Shown: positions 25,195-33,059, counted from the first letter of the stretch. The stretch: DNA of 43,738 nucleotides from CAYSWK01 sp964434735 (GCA_964434735.1 CAYSWK010000008.1:1-43738), one strand, 5' to 3'. Notes: generated by a model not told the origin, from the sequence alone. Program-made: numbers and translations.

Positions 25195-25746
25195 ATGTTA
25201 CATTATGCACAACGAGCACATGCTGACGGCAGGCAATTCAAAAAAACCGCAGAACGATATATGTTACCAGTATTTAGAAGAAAGAAGTTGCAAATTGCAA
25301 GTATAGGTTGCGCAGATGCATTTGAGGTTCCTGCCCTTCTTGAAATAGGAAATTTGCATATGACAGAAGTAACCTACTATGGATACGAAGCAAACGCACG
25401 CGCACTTCCTCCTCTACCCTCACCACAAGAAGTGCAATTTATCATTGGAGATGTGCGCCGCACCTTGAGAGACACACAATTTGACCTCTTACTTGTTCGC
25501 CATCCTGATACAACCACGCCAGGAAATAGTTGGGGCGAAGTATTTGGTGTATTGCAAAAAGCAGTACCTCCCCACGCTCTTCTTTTTGTAAGCACACTTT
25601 GTGAACTTGAACACCTGCCTGCAGAACAATATGTTCGAAGTGCTGGATTTCAAATTAAATACTCAGGAAAAAATGAAACCCGAACAAGAACCGATCCGTT
25701 CCCGTTTAGGGACAGGTATGTTATTATCGCACAGGGAACCGATTAG
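25195..25746 (+). CDS. Rossmann-fold methyltransferase-like protein
   Basis: 183-aa protein starting MLHYAQRAHADGRQFKKT. It has an AdoMet-methyltransferase-like core: LQIASIGCADAFEVPALLEI (glycine/acidic loop), VTYYGYEANARAL (acidic end of strand 2), VQFIIGDVRRTL, and DLLLVRHPDTTT then LLFVSTLCELEHL. The pattern matches a class I fold, but the catalytic partner is unknown. The ATG at 25195 is preferred over a TTG at 25168 because AAATTATAAC lies at the TATA position. It is 33 nt after the phosphohexomutase gene and its stop interlocks with GGGP synthase (TTAG). Confidence 0.65.
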   Translation: MLHYAQRAHADGRQFKKTAERYMLPVFRRKKLQIASIGCADAFEVPALLEIGNLHMTEVTYYGYEANARALPPLPSPQEVQFIIGDVRRTLRDTQFDLLLVRHPDTTTPGNSWGEVFGVLQKAVPPHALLFVSTLCELEHLPAEQYVRSAGFQIKYSGKNETRTRTDPFPFRDRYVIIAQGTD

Positions 25747-26519
25747 GCTCTTTTTTGTGCCCCTTCACGAACGGCTAACACCATTTTTTTGATTGAATCC
25801 GTCCCGCCGTCTTTTTCAAATGCGGTTCCAACTTGAATGATGTCTGCTCCGGCTTTGATGACGTTTTTTGCCTGGTCTGGAGTTCTAATTCCCCCCGCAA
25901 CAATATAGGGAATGTCAATCGTTTTTGCAACTGCGGAAATCATCTCAAGTGGGATATGCCCTTCCTTTGGGTTTGAGCCCGTATCAGTAAGGACAAAATG
26001 AAAACCGAGGAATTGTGCTGCGAGTGCAAGGGATGCGGCACGCGCTGAATCATCCCGTTTTATGAGGTCTACTTCACCAACCTTGCCAACCGTACCGCCT
26101 GGTTCAGCAACCAAATACGCAGTAGGGATCGGCTCCATCCCGATTTTCTTAATAATGGGTGCGCCTTTTGTTTGGGCCCCACTCATCCAATAGGGGTTTC
26201 GTGAATTAAGCAAACTCATGAAATACGTTGCATCTGCATAACGCGTAAGCCAGCTTACGTTTCCGGGAAAAAGAACGACAGGAATATTGACTGTTTCCTT
26301 GATTCCTTTGGCAACCGAATCAAGCTTTTCCTGGGAGCTTAACGTACTCCCGCCAATTAAAATAATGTCTGCACTGGCTTCGTTTGCGTTTTTTGCAGTC
26401 TTCAACGCACTTTCAAGCGAATGGTCATCTGGGTCAATAAGCGTAAAAAGAAGCGCGCCCTTCTTGTCAAGTGAATCATGAATGTACTGCTCGGTTTTTC
26501 CAAATGAAGGGAATTTCAT
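25743..26519 (-). CDS. Geranylgeranylglyceryl phosphate synthase
   Basis: 258-aa TIM-barrel enzyme that joins geranylgeranyl diphosphate to sn-glycerol-1-phosphate, the first committed step of archaeal ether lipid synthesis. Signature segments are FTLIDPDD at about 25-32, IILIGGSTLSS, VVLFPGN, the YLVAEPGGTVGKVG loop in the middle, FVLTDTGSN and the phosphate-gripping IVAGGIRTPDQA and IIQVGTAFEKDGG near the C-terminus. The ATG at 26519 is used; an upstream GTG (26528) is possible. It is direct evidence of an archaeal host. Same direction as the carbonic anhydrase-like gene 84 nt upstream. Confidence 0.95.
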   Translation of the reverse strand: MKFPSFGKTEQYIHDSLDKKGALLFTLIDPDDHSLESALKTAKNANEASADIILIGGSTLSSQEKLDSVAKGIKETVNIPVVLFPGNVSWLTRYADATYFMSLLNSRNPYWMSGAQTKGAPIIKKIGMEPIPTAYLVAEPGGTVGKVGEVDLIKRDDSARAASLALAAQFLGFHFVLTDTGSNPKEGHIPLEMISAVAKTIDIPYIVAGGIRTPDQAKNVIKAGADIIQVGTAFEKDGGTDSIKKMVLAVREGAQKRA

Positions 26520-26573
26520 AGAAGTCACTGTATAGAATGAGAATAAAGAGAATTAAAAAAGGGGAAGTTTTAC

Positions 26574-26602
26574 TCGAAACTCCAAACCCACAACGCAAAA
26601 CG
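26574..26602. repeat. AAAC-rich dispersed repeat, copy 1
   Basis: An intergenic run of CGAAACTCC, AAACCCA, AACGCAAAACGC words between the GGGP synthase start and the carbonic anhydrase stop. It shares AACGCAAAAC exactly with the copies at 28201 and 33152. Confidence 0.45.
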
Positions 26603-26603
26603 C

Positions 26604-27773
26604 TTATGATCGCATGAGTTCAAGCGTATATCCGGTTTGCGCATCGTACCTGTAACCGGTGAATGCAATTTTCTTCTCCTCAAGAAGTTTTGCAAGGTCG
26701 GGAACCGATTTGATCATAGCAGAAATCTCGTTTTGCCATTTTTGGAACATTTGTTTAATTGCTGAATCGGATACCGAAGTTCCGGGTGCGACAAATACCA
26801 CGTGCCTTGCGTGCAAATGCTCAAGCGCATACAAAATGGAAGCCTTGTCAAGCACATCAAGCCCGTCTTTAGTCCCGTTTGTTGCGAACAATTCATTCTG
26901 CTCGGCCTTGAACATGGTTGCGATTGAATAAGGCAACGTTGGGGGCGCAACCACAATTGCGTGCGGCGTCTGTTTTGCAATTTCCTCAGCAAGCTTGGGC
27001 CTTTCTTCCCGTACTTTTTGATGCATCGTGTTCCATTGGTCAACCAAAAGTCGATTTTGACCCTGTTTTGGACCTTCAACAAGCATGAATTCCTTTGCAT
27101 GCCAGGAATACTCAACAGTTGCGACCTCGAGCTTTTTTACGGCAATCTCTTTTGCAAATACTGCCTTGAATACTTCAAGCTGCTTGCACGCATTGTCTGC
27201 AGGCGTGGTGCCATGAACACGTTCAAAAAGCGCACCGATTTCAGGAGGTGCATGCGGATGCTCGCCGCGTTTTTTTGCAGTATCAAAATCGGCCTTAGCA
27301 GCAACCGCACCGCAGTTGCAATGACAAACAAACGTAACTGTTCCGCCCTCTTTTACAAGGCTTAAAGCATACCTTACGTCCTCAAACGCTTTAGTACCCT
27401 CTTTTGGAAGTACGTTTCCTGCGATACGAAAAGCTACCAAAAGCGGCGAACTAGGAGACTCGGAATCAAGCGCCGGAACACGTGCATCTGAACATCCGAT
27501 GACAAGGCCGTCAGCCTCACTTTTTTCAATGCGAGCATATCTCTGAGGAGGATTAGGTGCGCGCGCTTCTCTCAATTGCTGCACATGAAGATGATTCCCT
27601 TCTAACAAATACGTACGGGAATCCTCAATTCCCAAACGTTCACCGGGTTTTCTTTGATTTAAACGTAACGTTCCGAATAATTCTGAATTAAAACGAGCTT
27701 CCTGCTGCTTTTGGGAAGCGCCCGCTGGACCAAAACCGCCTTCACCCATATTGTATCCAAAGAATTTTTTCAT
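26604..27773 (-). CDS. Double-domain beta-carbonic anhydrase-like protein, second domain degenerate
   Basis: 389-aa protein. The first domain (about 60-235) has the beta-carbonic anhydrase zinc site: C94-S-D96-A-R98 in VIGCSDARVPA, FRIAGNVLP (116-123) and H151-C-N-C154 in CHCNCGAV, so it could hydrate CO2. The second domain (about 250-389) repeats the same order of elements but not the ligands: AIVVAPPTLPYS aligns with the CSDAR segment, NELFATNGT with FRIAGNV, VVFVAPGTS with the HxxC segment, and IAFTGYRYDAQTGY with the terminal strand pair. This looks like an internal duplication with loss of zinc. The N-terminal 60 residues are an extra glycine- and glutamine-containing stretch. No signal peptide. 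Confidence 0.82.
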   Translation of the reverse strand: MKKFFGYNMGEGGFGPAGASQKQQEARFNSELFGTLRLNQRKPGERLGIEDSRTYLLEGNHLHVQQLREARAPNPPQRYARIEKSEADGLVIGCSDARVPALDSESPSSPLLVAFRIAGNVLPKEGTKAFEDVRYALSLVKEGGTVTFVCHCNCGAVAAKADFDTAKKRGEHPHAPPEIGALFERVHGTTPADNACKQLEVFKAVFAKEIAVKKLEVATVEYSWHAKEFMLVEGPKQGQNRLLVDQWNTMHQKVREERPKLAEEIAKQTPHAIVVAPPTLPYSIATMFKAEQNELFATNGTKDGLDVLDKASILYALEHLHARHVVFVAPGTSVSDSAIKQMFQKWQNEISAMIKSVPDLAKLLEEKKIAFTGYRYDAQTGYTLELMRS

Positions 27774-27793
27774 ACATAATCCCTCTTAAAATG

Positions 27794-28153
27794 TTAATTT
27801 GGAGGTAATGTGCATCCTGTTTTTTGCGCAAGTTCCTCAAACGTAAACAATCGAGTTTCCCTTGAATTGTCACCAAACTGCCAGGTGGGATAATTTTTAA
27901 CCCCTGCAGCATCACAAACCGGAAGCGAATTACGATTTGAATCAGAACATTCAATATACTTGATATGCTTCCATGCGTCGCCAAACATCGCCTTTTGAGA
28001 ATTACAGTGCGGGCACCACCATGCGCCATACATCTGTGCGCCGCTTTGAGTGATACACTGTGCAAATGAATCATATTTGCTTGGGCCACCAATGCAGCCT
28101 AACAGGAAAAAGGACAGTGCAATAATAACAATATGCTCTAAGCGCAATTTCAT
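27794..28153 (-). CDS. Thioredoxin-fold lipoprotein, VKOR-associated Trx type
   Basis: 119-aa exported protein. A hydrophobic signal segment ends in a lipobox-like LLGC (C20). The Trx site is C47-P-H-C50 in YGAWWCPHC, with extra cysteines C33, C69, C80 and C114 and the cis-Pro P89 in NYPTWQF. This pattern, YGAWWCPHC plus IEC and YPTWQF, matches the thioredoxin domain that elsewhere is fused to vitamin K epoxide reductase and oxidises or isomerises disulfides outside the membrane. The start at 28153 is chosen as the codon directly before the signal segment. It follows the VirB4-N-like gene on the same strand after 63 nt, which contains an AAAC-type repeat. Confidence 0.82.
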   Translation of the reverse strand: MKLRLEHIVIIALSFFLLGCIGGPSKYDSFAQCITQSGAQMYGAWWCPHCNSQKAMFGDAWKHIKYIECSDSNRNSLPVCDAAGVKNYPTWQFGDNSRETRLFTFEELAQKTGCTLPPN

Positions 28154-28197
28154 GAATAACTTCAGTTCAAAAAAGGATATAAAAGGAAAGGTTCGTC

Positions 28198-28221
28198 CCG
28201 AACGCAAAACCCAAAGTCAGA
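28198..28221. repeat. AAAC-rich dispersed repeat, copy 2
   Basis: CCGAACGCAAAACCCAAAGT and a few bases more. It contains the 15-mer AACGCAAAACCCAAA (28201-28215), which recurs exactly inside the tRNA-Phe intron (33152-33166). It lies just downstream of the VirB4-N-like gene and touches its stop. Confidence 0.55.
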
Positions 28222-28999
28222 ACAACTCATCCTTAAGGTCTTCGGCAGACGCAGGAAAGAAGATATCCCATTCAAAACAGCGCAGCATCTCACGGTCTGA
28301 AAGCGGCATAACGTCAGCACCAAGGGAACTTGAAAGAATTGTTTGTATCTCTTTTGCCTGTCGTGCGACTCGCTGAGTTGCTTCTTCTCGGGTAAGGCCA
28401 TATGCGGTTGTAGACGCATATGCCAAAAGCTCAATGGGCTTTTCACCGCGCGTTATCCTATCAAGCTGGCGAGTGTACATGGCAATCTCGCGATCAAGCT
28501 TTACTACATCGTCACCCGTACTACGTGAAAGGCGAGCACGCCTGCTTTCTGCCGCACTTCGCTTTGTCTTAAGCTCCTCAATATGGCGCGACAAGTCAAC
28601 TGCACTTAATAGAAGTGAAATCTTCACCACATGCTTAACGGATGCAAGTGTCTTTTCAAACGACTCAAAAAGGAATTGTTTTTGATCCTCATTCTTGTCC
28701 ATAGTACTTTCATAAAATTTCACTTCAAGAAAACGGGAAGCATAGTACCCGCCCTCGTGTTTTTTAAGAACCACGTCTCGCGTTGCCGGAATTTCATAAC
28801 CGTTTCGAATTTCAATGATGTTGGTAAGGCGCGTAACGTAGGGAATGAACAAATAGCCGTATTTCCAAAGTAAAAGGGAAAGGAAAAAGAAAAAGGCGGC
28901 ACCAAACGAGAAAACCGAACTTTCGTAACTAAAGGAAACTAAGAGTGCGACAAAGCCAAGCACGATGCATGCGCCGGTAACGAAACGGTTTGTATACAT
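28217..28999 (-). CDS. VirB3/VirB4 N-terminal-domain-like membrane protein, no ATPase domain
   Basis: 260-aa protein. Two membrane helices at about 7-24 and 30-47 are followed by YIPYVTRL-type junction, then a mixed domain with a coiled-coil (about 125-180, Arg/Glu-rich) and RGEKPIELLAYASTTAYGLT followed by a helix and LSDREMLRCFEWDIFF. This reproduces the VirB3-like two-helix anchor plus the N-terminal domain of VirB4/TraC/CedB ATPases, including the EKP...LAYAS strand and the regular EEA...RQAKEIQ helix. The ATPase half is absent: the gene ends and no Walker motif is in the neighbouring genes. It starts one base after the multi-spanning protein gene. Assignment is by pattern, not search. 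Confidence 0.5.
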   Translation of the reverse strand: MYTNRFVTGACIVLGFVALLVSFSYESSVFSFGAAFFFFLSLLLWKYGYLFIPYVTRLTNIIEIRNGYEIPATRDVVLKKHEGGYYASRFLEVKFYESTMDKNEDQKQFLFESFEKTLASVKHVVKISLLLSAVDLSRHIEELKTKRSAAESRRARLSRSTGDDVVKLDREIAMYTRQLDRITRGEKPIELLAYASTTAYGLTREEATQRVARQAKEIQTILSSSLGADVMPLSDREMLRCFEWDIFFPASAEDLKDELF

Positions 29000-29000
29000 A

Positions 29001-29966
29001 TTACACCTTTTCTATGAATAATTCGCTTCCAAGTACTCCTGAAAGCTCCTTAATGAATACGAATGTGAGTATGAGGCTTAAGAGGGGAACGATTGAGGAG
29101 TAGAATAGAAGGGATGAAACTGAAGAGGTAGCTGCTTGGGAAATAACACCAAGCTCACCTGAAAAATCAACTCCGGTCATATTTGTCGAATTCGCTTGAT
29201 CTGCTTGGTAATAGGTAAGATTGTCAAGACGGGCGGCAATCCCCCCTGCCGAATTAAGGTCAATAATAGGAACAGTTGCAAAAGAAGGGTTCGCATTGAA
29301 TGAATCAAGCGTATTCTTTGCCGCAGCAAGGGAACTGCTCGGAGGCTCAAAAACACTTACAAATGCCGGATAAAAAAGTATGAGGCCGATTGAAAGCGAA
29401 ACTAAAAACCCGCCGATTTTTCGCGTCGCAAAAAAGGAACGCAAGATAAGGCCAAGGGAAAGCACCAACGCAATCCCTTGAGTACTGATAAACTGAAGTA
29501 AAAGCTGCTGCATGGAAAGAAGGTTAAGGGAAAGCACAAGCAGATGAAGCTGGTCAAAAAGAATATGGGAGACTCCTTCAAGGTTAATGAATGGCTGAAT
29601 CTTAAACGATCCGAAATTAACCTCAAGCGTTTGGTAATAACCAATCACGTTCAAGGCACGGTTGAGATTATTGAATAATGCAAACCCGTCAGTTGAAAGC
29701 GCATTAATGGAACAGGAGAGTTCACCGACAAGGTCTGCACCGGGCAAACACCGGTTGGGGGATGCCGACGTACTGATGTCTGAAATGAAAGCAATCAATA
29801 CAGTAAGACCACCGACTAAGGCCCCGTTAATGATACTTTGGAACAGTTCGTCCTTGCCAAAAGATTCAAGCTTGCGATTGCCAAATGCCTTTCCAAGGCC
29901 AAGCATAATACCTGAAAGAATGATGGAAATAGTAACTACAGTATATGCCAGGCTTACGTCAACCAT
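29001..29966 (-). CDS. Multi-spanning membrane protein, VirB6/CedA-like
   Basis: 321-aa polytopic protein with hydrophobic segments at about 7-25, 45-64, 138-160 (possibly partly amphipathic), 165-183, 187-207 and 286-310. The LRSFFATRKIGG turn between two helices resembles the R-FP-TR-GG turn of archaeal VirB6/CedA-like membrane proteins. The first exported loop contains C73 and C85, and a large loop before the last helix carries N-glycosylation sequons (NLT, NST, NMT). Such proteins form part of DNA-transfer or secretion channels. It is followed after one base by the VirB4-N-like gene, so the two are translationally linked. Function is inferred. Confidence 0.5.
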   Translation of the reverse strand: MVDVSLAYTVVTISIILSGIMLGLGKAFGNRKLESFGKDELFQSIINGALVGGLTVLIAFISDISTSASPNRCLPGADLVGELSCSINALSTDGFALFNNLNRALNVIGYYQTLEVNFGSFKIQPFINLEGVSHILFDQLHLLVLSLNLLSMQQLLLQFISTQGIALVLSLGLILRSFFATRKIGGFLVSLSIGLILFYPAFVSVFEPPSSSLAAAKNTLDSFNANPSFATVPIIDLNSAGGIAARLDNLTYYQADQANSTNMTGVDFSGELGVISQAATSSVSSLLFYSSIVPLLSLILTFVFIKELSGVLGSELFIEKV

Positions 29967-29988
29967 TGCACTACCCTCACAGGGATGG

Positions 29989-29996
29989 TTAAAAAG
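29989..29996. promoter_or_regulatory. Shared TATA-like element, VirB6-like gene and pyrE
   Basis: TTAAAAAG centred about 26 nt from the leftward start (29966) and 28 nt from the rightward ATG (30020). The 53-nt spacer holds no other promoter-like sequence. Confidence 0.4.
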
Positions 29997-30019
29997 TCTT
30001 GGGGTTTGAACTTAATAAT

Positions 30020-30679
30020 ATGTCAGGAGAATTCATTGAATTTCTTGCGCTTTCGGGTGCAGTAAAATTTGGGGACTTTACGCTTAAATCGGGACGCAAC
30101 TCGCCGTTTTTTATATCAACGGGAGTACTCTCAAATGGAGGGCTTTGCTATAGGCTTTCACAATTTTACGCACAAAAGATTGCCGGCTCCCTTAAAGGAA
30201 GCTTTGATGCGCTCTACGGCCCCGCATACAAGGGAATCCCCTTAGCAGTTGGCGTTGCCATTGCGTTGTACAAAGACCATAACATGAACGTACCCTACGT
30301 GTTTGACCGCAAGGAAAAGAAATTACACGGTGATGCAAGCGGATTTGTCGGTGCGGAACTTGATACGGGTTCACGCTACCTTATCCTTGATGATGTTCTT
30401 ACAACGGGACAAACAAAAATAGAGGCTCTTGAAAAAATAGAAAGAGGCTTGCAGGGAAAACCAAGCGGAATACTTATTGCCGTTGACCGGATGGAACGAG
30501 GGGAACGAAAAAACGCGATTGAAGAATTCGTTGACAAAACCGGCGTTCCGGTCCACAGCATCGTAAACATCCAGCAGGTGTTTGATTATTTACGCGGCAA
30601 AACGCTTGCAAACGGCACAGTATACGTAACCGAAGAGATATACAAGGCATTTGAACAGTATAAGAAAAAATACTGGTAG
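30020..30679 (+). CDS. pyrE: Orotate phosphoribosyltransferase
   Basis: 219-aa PyrE, which joins orotate to PRPP in pyrimidine synthesis. Key segments are FGDFTLKSGRNSPFFI (18-33), ALYGPAYKGIPLA (64-76), YVFDRKEKKLHG (93-104) and the PRPP-binding LDDVLTTGQT (123-132). The length is normal. The ATG at 30020 is chosen over an upstream in-frame start (29999) because the protein begins with the family N-terminus and the TATA lies 28 nt away. The next gene follows after 17 nt, probably in the same transcript. Confidence 0.94.
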   Translation: MSGEFIEFLALSGAVKFGDFTLKSGRNSPFFISTGVLSNGGLCYRLSQFYAQKIAGSLKGSFDALYGPAYKGIPLAVGVAIALYKDHNMNVPYVFDRKEKKLHGDASGFVGAELDTGSRYLILDDVLTTGQTKIEALEKIERGLQGKPSGILIAVDRMERGERKNAIEEFVDKTGVPVHSIVNIQQVFDYLRGKTLANGTVYVTEEIYKAFEQYKKKYW

Positions 30680-30696
30680 AACGAGGAAAACTAATC

Positions 30697-31143
30697 ATGA
30701 ACCTATCACGAAAAGACGTATTTTTTACGCACAAGGACGCATTTTTACGTGCGGCAGAAAAAAAGGAAATAAAGGCAATGCTTGCTGACTCAACGTTCTC
30801 ATTCAACTGGATGTTTGGTGACATTGACTTCCTGTATAATATTCGCGTGGACCATGGAAAATTATATGTAAATACCCGCCGTGACGAGCATGCAAACATT
30901 GAATACTTCAATAAATTGTATGTGGATTTCCATGAGTTTGCCATGGGAATAAATGACGGCAAGGAAGCGATGGAATCGGGCCGTTTTAAATGGAAAGGGC
31001 ATAACCGCTTTTTAGGAACGATTGCCCCCCTCTGCAAGGCAATGCGTGCTGAATATAAGAAAATTGTTGAGAAAAAAGTTGCAAAAGAACGCACGCGCGT
31101 CCTTGAAGAACGTGAGGCACGGAAAAAAATCAGGGGAAGGTAA
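30697..31143 (+). CDS. SCP2-like small protein downstream of pyrE
   Basis: 148-aa soluble protein. The middle resembles the SCP2 sterol-carrier-like fold: FGDIDFLYNIRVDHGKLYVN, then FNKLYVDFHEFAMGINDGK, MESGRFKWKGHN and a helix FLGTIAPLCKAM, the order strand, strand, helix, SGR-x-K-x-KG, helix. The C-terminus is a long basic helix (KKVAKERTRVLEEREARKK). SCP2-like proteins bind lipids or act as small carriers; binding to lipid is not evident from the sequence. It is 17 nt after pyrE and its stop is one base from the convergent gene. Confidence 0.5.
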   Translation: MNLSRKDVFFTHKDAFLRAAEKKEIKAMLADSTFSFNWMFGDIDFLYNIRVDHGKLYVNTRRDEHANIEYFNKLYVDFHEFAMGINDGKEAMESGRFKWKGHNRFLGTIAPLCKAMRAEYKKIVEKKVAKERTRVLEEREARKKIRGR

Positions 31144-31144
31144 G

Positions 31145-31909
31145 CTACTTGCGATCCTCTTGAGCCTGCGCCACAAAAACGGGGTTGGCATGCATATGCT
31201 CAATTTCACGTGAAAATGAAGGAGAAAGACGCATTTGATCGATAGCACACATCTCAACGGCAAAATCATTGTACAAAAGCAATGCACCAAATGGCGTGTT
31301 CTTAAGATCAAGTGAAAATACGACCAATTCAGTTTTATCAAGAATAACAATGCGAGGAGTCTGAGATTCATGAGGTAAAAAATAACTCGCATGCGCATAA
31401 ACGGCAGGATAACCTAATTTACGTAATAATGCAATCGCAACCAAATGAGGCTCAATTATGGAGGTAGTCACGATTGCCGTTCCTCCGCAGGGAAGGTCCT
31501 GCGGTTCACGTTCGAGTATTCGAGGCACAGATGCGATGAATTCAGCCCCTTGAAAGTTATACCAAAAAGAAGGCAAAGGATCAAGTAAACTAAGGGCAAC
31601 ATCCATAAGATTAAGAGGACAAAGCGAACGCCCAACAAACATAAGAAGGGTCGGTAAGTCACGAGTTTCTTCTCTAGGAATGGAAGCTGCAAGTTCAGCA
31701 ATTTTATCAGAAGGACCTAGCAATTGGCTTTTATGATTTGGATTAAATTCAGAAAGAAATTCACGACGCGGCTTGCCAAAAAAGGAATACGGAAAACTAC
31801 AAATAGGATATCTTTCGGGATTAACGTTTCTACCAAAAAGTAACTTTGCGATTTTTGGAACACGGTCTTTGGGACGCATGGGAAAAGCTAATACATTATT
31901 TTTTAACAT
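31145..31909 (-). CDS. 254-aa protein of unknown function, possibly transglutaminase-like
   Basis: The protein starts MLKNNVLAFPMRPKDRVPK. A segment near residues 145-180 (CGGTAIVTTSIIEPHLVAIA, then LRKLGYPAVYAHASYF) resembles the Cys helix and following strand of transglutaminase-like folds, with candidate Cys and His residues, but the full Cys-His-Asp triad is not convincing. The N-terminal half has LLMFVGRSLCPLNLMD and no other motif. The gene shares a divergent promoter with the 153-aa gene at 31965. No family recognised with confidence. Confidence 0.6.
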   Translation of the reverse strand: MLKNNVLAFPMRPKDRVPKIAKLLFGRNVNPERYPICSFPYSFFGKPRREFLSEFNPNHKSQLLGPSDKIAELAASIPREETRDLPTLLMFVGRSLCPLNLMDVALSLLDPLPSFWYNFQGAEFIASVPRILEREPQDLPCGGTAIVTTSIIEPHLVAIALLRKLGYPAVYAHASYFLPHESQTPRIVILDKTELVVFSLDLKNTPFGALLLYNDFAVEMCAIDQMRLSPSFSREIEHMHANPVFVAQAQEDRK

Positions 31910-31933
31910 ACATTATTTTTTATAATATATAAC

Positions 31934-31941
31934 ATTTAAAT
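31934..31941. promoter_or_regulatory. Palindromic shared TATA between two divergent genes
   Basis: ATTTAAAT, a perfect palindrome whose centre (31937.5) is 28.5 nt from the leftward ATG (31909) and 27.5 nt from the rightward ATG (31965). The position is that expected for two leaderless mRNAs driven from one element. Confidence 0.55.
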
Positions 31942-31964
31942 ACCTGCTCGTCCTAACTAATACT

Positions 31965-32426
31965 ATGAACGCAGTGCATGCATACCCTCTAAGAGACCGT
32001 GTTGCTACGGGATTTGCTGCACTGGGAAAATTCAAAAATCCGTTCAACGCGATTGCATATGAAGGATTACGACGCCCCATAGGAGATCTGCAGCGGGGCA
32101 AATACCTTGCACGAGTTACTACCTTATCAGACCTCTTCCAAAGACTTTCAACAGAACAGGATACGCGAGGGCAGGAAGCCCTTTCACATGCAATAAAACT
32201 CCTCTGGCTTGAGCTTGGAATGAGAATCAGTGATCGGATTCACCGCTCAGAAAGCTCAATGGCTGCAATTGGAATTGTCAAAGAAGAACGTGAATACGTC
32301 CAAAGGTGTGCACAACAGGCTGCCGAGTTCCTCATACAAAATCCTCAAGTTTGCAATAAAGCAAAGGAAAACGTATTAACACTGTTACTCCCTTATCCAG
32401 TAATCCACGAAGCATTTAAGCCGTAA
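31965..32426 (+). CDS. 153-aa helical protein of unknown function
   Basis: Soluble, predominantly helical protein starting MNAVHAYPLRDRVATGFAAL. Helices with regular Leu/Ala heptads (LSHAIKLLWLELGMRISDRI; YVQRCAQQAAEFLIQ) suggest a helical bundle. There are no cysteine or metal motifs, no signal peptide and no membrane helix. It is divergent to the 254-aa gene from a shared promoter and is followed after 50 nt by the cysteine-cluster protein on the same strand. No family recognised. Confidence 0.6.
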   Translation: MNAVHAYPLRDRVATGFAALGKFKNPFNAIAYEGLRRPIGDLQRGKYLARVTTLSDLFQRLSTEQDTRGQEALSHAIKLLWLELGMRISDRIHRSESSMAAIGIVKEEREYVQRCAQQAAEFLIQNPQVCNKAKENVLTLLLPYPVIHEAFKP

Positions 32427-32476
32427 ATTTTGGAAGTAAGCACTAGTTCTAAAGAGTTTCATCCAACTATTTTTTC

Positions 32477-32989
32477 ATGCTCTCCCCCTGCTCCCTATGC
32501 GATGCACGATGCTGCAAAACATACATGATTACTGTAACGCCGTTTGACGTTCTTCGCATTATGGAAAATACCGGGAAAAAAGCGGAAGAATTTGCACAAC
32601 TTTCGCAGGCACGCCTCTTAGGTTATGACCCCGATTTGACGTTGGACATCAAAAACGACCCCTGGTGCTATTTGCTTTCGTTCAAATCGCACCCGTGCAT
32701 ATTCCTTGGCAAAAACAACGTATGCAGCATCCACTCCTTTGCGCCGCTTTCATGCAGGCGTTATCCTTATACGGCGGAAAATTCAATCAACGCGCGCTTT
32801 TGCCCGTTTCCTTCAAAACTATTGTTCACACTTACCGGAGCGGACCGCCCGTATGAACCGATGAAAAAGGAAATTGAACTGACTAAGCAAATCGTAAAGG
32901 AATGGAACAAAAATCCAGGAACAAAAGAAAGATGCATGGAATTCCTGCTTGAGCAGGCAACAAGTAGATCAAAAGAAAGACGAAACTAA
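32477..32989 (+). CDS. YkgJ-family CxxCxxxCC cysteine-cluster protein
   Basis: 170-aa protein of the YkgJ/UPF0153 type that binds zinc or iron-sulfur through a cysteine cluster. The N-terminal cluster is C5-x2-C8-x3-C12-C13 (PCSLCDARCCK), followed by HPCIFLGKNNVCSIHSFAPL and SCRRYPY, where the second group of cysteines lies, and FCPF. Family members are suspected Fe-S oxidoreductases or metal carriers, with no settled function. A basic tail (SRSKERRN) ends the protein. It is 51 nt after the preceding gene. Confidence 0.85.
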   Translation: MLSPCSLCDARCCKTYMITVTPFDVLRIMENTGKKAEEFAQLSQARLLGYDPDLTLDIKNDPWCYLLSFKSHPCIFLGKNNVCSIHSFAPLSCRRYPYTAENSINARFCPFPSKLLFTLTGADRPYEPMKKEIELTKQIVKEWNKNPGTKERCMEFLLEQATSRSKERRN

Positions 32990-33059
32990 ACACTCACGTA
33001 AAAAAGCACTCATGATAACTATTATAAACACTATTAGGCAAAGTTGAACATATTGTGTT

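Noticed and set aside
28501..28560. Frameshift separating a VirB4 ATPase domain from the 28217-28999 gene
   Set aside because: The region downstream is fully occupied by a thioredoxin-fold gene with an intact signal peptide; no Walker A or B sequence is visible in any frame between 26604 and 28216.
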